NCBI GenBank assembly: GCA_002685655.1
Contig: NYXM01000028.1
Location: 1-23,059, forward strand
From: Planctomycetaceae bacterium
GTDB lineage: Bacteria; Planctomycetota; Planctomycetia; Pirellulales; Pirellulaceae
Direction of reading: 5' to 3'
DNA length: 23,059 bases
The position numbers and the translations under genes were made by a program. Positions 20,675-23,059 of the stretch are shown here, one piece after another (position 1 is the stretch's first letter; each line of letters begins with the position of its first letter). The notes below the pieces were generated by a model that searched no databases, was not told the origin of the DNA, and worked only from the letters and a program-made list of their open reading frames with translations.

Positions 20675-23059
20675 TCAGTTTCTGCTGGTTCCGTGTCCGA
20701 TCTGAATCGTCATCTTGGTCTCGTCGCCGTGTTCGGTTGGGGCAGCGGCGTACCAGAACAGAAACTCGCCGTCGCGGTAGATGATGTCGAACGACATCAA
20801 CGTGCCCCCGTCCCAGGCTCCAGCCCTGCCGATGCCGAGAACTGGATCCGAGCCTGACTTCGCCCAGTTCAGTCCGTCCGGCGACGTGGCGTGCCCAATT
20901 CTCCACGCCAGTTTGTCCTTATAGTCACCGCTGCCGAGATACCACATGTGGAAGCCGTCTTCAAGTTTCAGAACGCACGGACCGGCGTGCGACTGCGAAT
21001 CCCAACTGCCTTCCGGCCCGAGTGGCAGAGCCGGTTTCGGTGTTTTCTTCCAACTGATTCCATCTTCGGATGTGGCCATGTGGGCTTTGAACTCCCAGAC
21101 TTGCTTTCCATCCTTCATTCTTTGCCCGCCCCCACAGTAGTACAGGTGGAATCTGTTTTCGGCGACACGGAGCACACACGGGTCCAAGATTCCGCCTGCC
21201 AGGACCAGGTTGGGTTTGCTCCAGTTCGACCCGTCTTTGGATCTCCTCATCTGCAATCCGTGCCTGCCGGCATCATTCTTGCCGGGATGATACAGGCGAA
21301 ACGTATCGCCAACCTTGATCGCGTAAGGCATACTGCCAGGGAAAAGTGGGTTCTTCTCGTGTTTGGTCCAGTGGATGCCGTCCTTGGACGTGGCCATTCC
21401 GATGTTCTTGGGTTTGCCGAACTGGGTCCCACCGGAGTAGAAGTAAAACAGCTCGCCGTCATCGAGCACGGTGAAACAACCCAGTGTCTGCTCGTCCCAC
21501 GCACCTCTTCCACCAACTCTGATCACGGGGTTGTCGTCATACCGCACAAGGCTGCGTGCCAATTTCGTGTAATTGACTGCGCGTTGTGGCCGGTCTTCTG
21601 ACTGAGCCACCGGCTTGACCGTAGGTCTTGCTGAATCCTTTGGCGCTTCCTTTGAATTGGAAACCTTGGGATCGGGAGCCCCGCGCCGAGCGCTGTCCCC
21701 ATCGAGGTTGATGACAACTCGGCAGCCGAAGTCCGAAATGTATGCCGTGACGCCGTCGCCATTGGATGCGGGATAGAAGAAACGGCGGTAGGCGCTTCGG
21801 CAGTACTTTGCATATCGGAACCAGGAACCGCCGCGCAGAGCGCGGAACCGCCCCGACTCTGGGCCGGTGGGATCCTTCAGCGGTGAGTTGACGTAGTAGT
21901 CTTTGTCATAGTAATCGGCACACCACTCCCAGACGCCGCCGTGCATGTCGTAAAGCCCGAAGCCGTTCGGTTTTTTCAGTCCAACGTCATGGTAGTGCAC
22001 GCCCTTGACGGGAGTTCCGTCGGGAAACGTTCTGCCGCCGCCGGGCCACAACATGTTGCCTGCAAACCAGGCGTACTGGTCCAGCGCTGCGGCGTCGTTA
22101 CCGAAGTGGAATTCCGTCGTGCTTCCGGCGCGGCAGGCGTATTCCCACTGCGCCTCGGTCGGCAGAGCGAACTTGTAACCCACTCGTTTCGTAAGCGGAT
22201 GTTTCGTCCCGCGGAGCGAGGTGGCTACTTTCTTCTGCAACGCCGTGACGAAGCCATGGCACTCATCCCAACTGACGTCCCGCATGGCTTTTCGAGGGCC
22301 AGACGCGTCGTCGTTTTCGCCTTTCATGCTCTCCCAGAACTTGAAGCGATCGTCCTTGCCCATGATCGCCGCCCACTGTGCGGTGGTCACCTCGTACTTC
22401 GCCATGTAGAAAGGTGTCGAAATCACAGTTCTGTGGACGGGCGCCTCGTCGCCGAATCCTTCGCTCGACCCCATGAGGAAAGAACCGGGCCGGATCAGGA
22501 CGAACTCCATCTTGATCTTGCCCGGCAGGTCGAGCGTCAATTCTCTGGGGTTCTTGTCAGCGGCTGAAGTGTCAACTTTCTGCGGACCTGGATCGACCTT
22601 GCTCTTCCGCCGCTGTTCATGCGGCTCGACTGCGGCTGCGATACCCTGGACGCCTGTGGGCCGCATCGCGACCCGGAAGCCCTGATGCGGGTGCTGTGTA
22701 GAGCGTTGGCCGATCCGCATACGATATACCGATTGCGCTCCCCAGCGTCCCCAGTCGAATGACCCCGTGCGAATGACGCGACGCATGTCTCCCTTCTCAC
22801 TCTGCTCGGGTGGACCGGTTGGATCGTTGATGGGCGAGTTCTTGTAAGTGAACCGGTGCCACCAGTCCGCGACATATTCCCACACGTTGCCGTGCATGTC
22901 GTAAAGCCCGAAGGCGTTTGGCTTCTTGAGCCCAACCCGACTTGGTCTGTCGTGCTTGCCCTGTCGTCCGTCCGACACGAACATGTATTCATGGCCGAGG
23001 CGGTCGAAGTCTTCGAAGTTTCCGAAGCTCCAGGCGGTGGTGGTTCCCGCCCGGCAGGC
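20675..23059 (-). CDS. Partial protein: two SUMF1/FGE-like domains plus C-terminal GH43-like beta-propeller
   Basis: The frame is open to the right edge (794 residues seen, N-terminus missing); an internal ATG at 22984 is not the start because the codons before it read ACRAGTTTAWSFG, a core SUMF1 motif. Domain A (about 1-135) continues with GLKKPNAFGLYDMHGNVWEY and ends QGFRVAMRP. Domain B (about 185-445) is complete: FVLIRPGSFLMGS, YEVTTAQWAAIMG, PTEAQWEYACRAGS, GLYDMHGGVWEWCADYY, RALRGGSW, FGCRVVI. Formylglycine-generating enzymes use a Cys pair after the GGSW segment; domain A has none there and domain B only one (AKYCRSAYR), so sulfatase activation is unlikely. Residues about 490-790 form a GH43/32-clan-like propeller with repeated blades (GMATSKDGIHWTKHEKNPLF, MRRSKDGSNWSKPN, MATSEDGISWKKT, GHATSPDGLNWAK). 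Carbohydrate binding or hydrolysis is inferred. It is upstream of the LamG gene on the same strand. Confidence 0.88.
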   Translation of the reverse strand, partial: ACRAGTTTAWSFGNFEDFDRLGHEYMFVSDGRQGKHDRPSRVGLKKPNAFGLYDMHGNVWEYVADWWHRFTYKNSPINDPTGPPEQSEKGDMRRVIRTGSFDWGRWGAQSVYRMRIGQRSTQHPHQGFRVAMRPTGVQGIAAAVEPHEQRRKSKVDPGPQKVDTSAADKNPRELTLDLPGKIKMEFVLIRPGSFLMGSSEGFGDEAPVHRTVISTPFYMAKYEVTTAQWAAIMGKDDRFKFWESMKGENDDASGPRKAMRDVSWDECHGFVTALQKKVATSLRGTKHPLTKRVGYKFALPTEAQWEYACRAGSTTEFHFGNDAAALDQYAWFAGNMLWPGGGRTFPDGTPVKGVHYHDVGLKKPNGFGLYDMHGGVWEWCADYYDKDYYVNSPLKDPTGPESGRFRALRGGSWFRYAKYCRSAYRRFFYPASNGDGVTAYISDFGCRVVINLDGDSARRGAPDPKVSNSKEAPKDSARPTVKPVAQSEDRPQRAVNYTKLARSLVRYDDNPVIRVGGRGAWDEQTLGCFTVLDDGELFYFYSGGTQFGKPKNIGMATSKDGIHWTKHEKNPLFPGSMPYAIKVGDTFRLYHPGKNDAGRHGLQMRRSKDGSNWSKPNLVLAGGILDPCVLRVAENRFHLYYCGGGQRMKDGKQVWEFKAHMATSEDGISWKKTPKPALPLGPEGSWDSQSHAGPCVLKLEDGFHMWYLGSGDYKDKLAWRIGHATSPDGLNWAKSGSDPVLGIGRAGAWDGGTLMSFDIIYRDGEFLFWYAAAPTEHGDETKMTIQIGHGTSRN

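Noticed and set aside
1..23059. tRNA/rRNA genes, CRISPR arrays, IS elements, transposases or defence genes
   Set aside because: No cloverleaf-like sequence, regularly spaced repeats, transposase motifs or defence-type domains were seen on either strand by eye.

Overview
The window looks like chromosomal DNA of a planctomycete, probably of the Pirellulales/Rhodopirellula type. This is inference from gene content, not a search. The pointers are a roughly 55-60 % GC sequence, many exported paralogues with lysine-rich linkers, a protein with the planctomycete-style N-terminal 'YRLLG' J-like module followed by one TM helix and a LamG domain, a tandem SUMF1/FGE-like plus beta-propeller protein, a nucleoside:H+ symporter-type MFS protein, and REP-like inverted repeats between genes. 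No RNA gene, CRISPR array, insertion sequence or transposase was seen.

Layout. Positions 1-1292 (minus strand) hold the end of an RND-type tripartite efflux locus: a lipoprotein gene running off the left edge (probably the outer-membrane component), preceded by an ORF that joins the N-terminus of an RND pump in frame to the C-terminus of a periplasmic adaptor (HlyD/MFP). It looks like the scar of a multi-kilobase deletion. Positions 1755-3110 (plus) encode a 6-phosphofructokinase with an unusual Ala/Pro/Thr-rich tail, and 3273-3701 (plus) a stand-alone receiver-domain response regulator. A near-perfect hairpin (3720-3776) separates it from a convergent nucleoside-transporter-like MFS gene (3797-5224, minus).

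Positions 5625-17696 (plus) are the centre of the window: seven consecutive, same-strand genes for exported amidohydrolase-superfamily proteins (COG1228/imidazolonepropionase-like), nine amidohydrolase-like domains in all because genes 1 and 4 are double-domain proteins. Gene ends overlap or lie close together, so they are probably one transcription unit. By eye alignment only gene 5 (13531-14808) keeps the metal and catalytic residues: the HxH after PGLVDA, two further His, and the Asp of NTDAP. The other eight domains keep the fold signatures (the GVTTV-like strand, the 'GS+..GKDADLV+L.G.P' tail) but have lost nearly all ligands. Several carry long Lys/Ala/Glu- or Ser-rich inserts at the same place in the domain. 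I infer one active enzyme accompanied by pseudo-enzyme paralogues, perhaps an exported multi-subunit assembly. The substrate cannot be read from the sequence.

Positions 17697-23059 (minus) hold a membrane-anchored LamG protein (17962-20367), a small remnant of a Tat/Sec-signal gene that appears internally deleted (20492-20666), and the C-terminal part of a large protein with two SUMF1/FGE-like domains and a GH43-like five-bladed propeller that runs off the right edge. Two independent internal-deletion scars in 23 kb, several REP-like hairpins and the decayed paralogue array together suggest a region undergoing duplication and decay.
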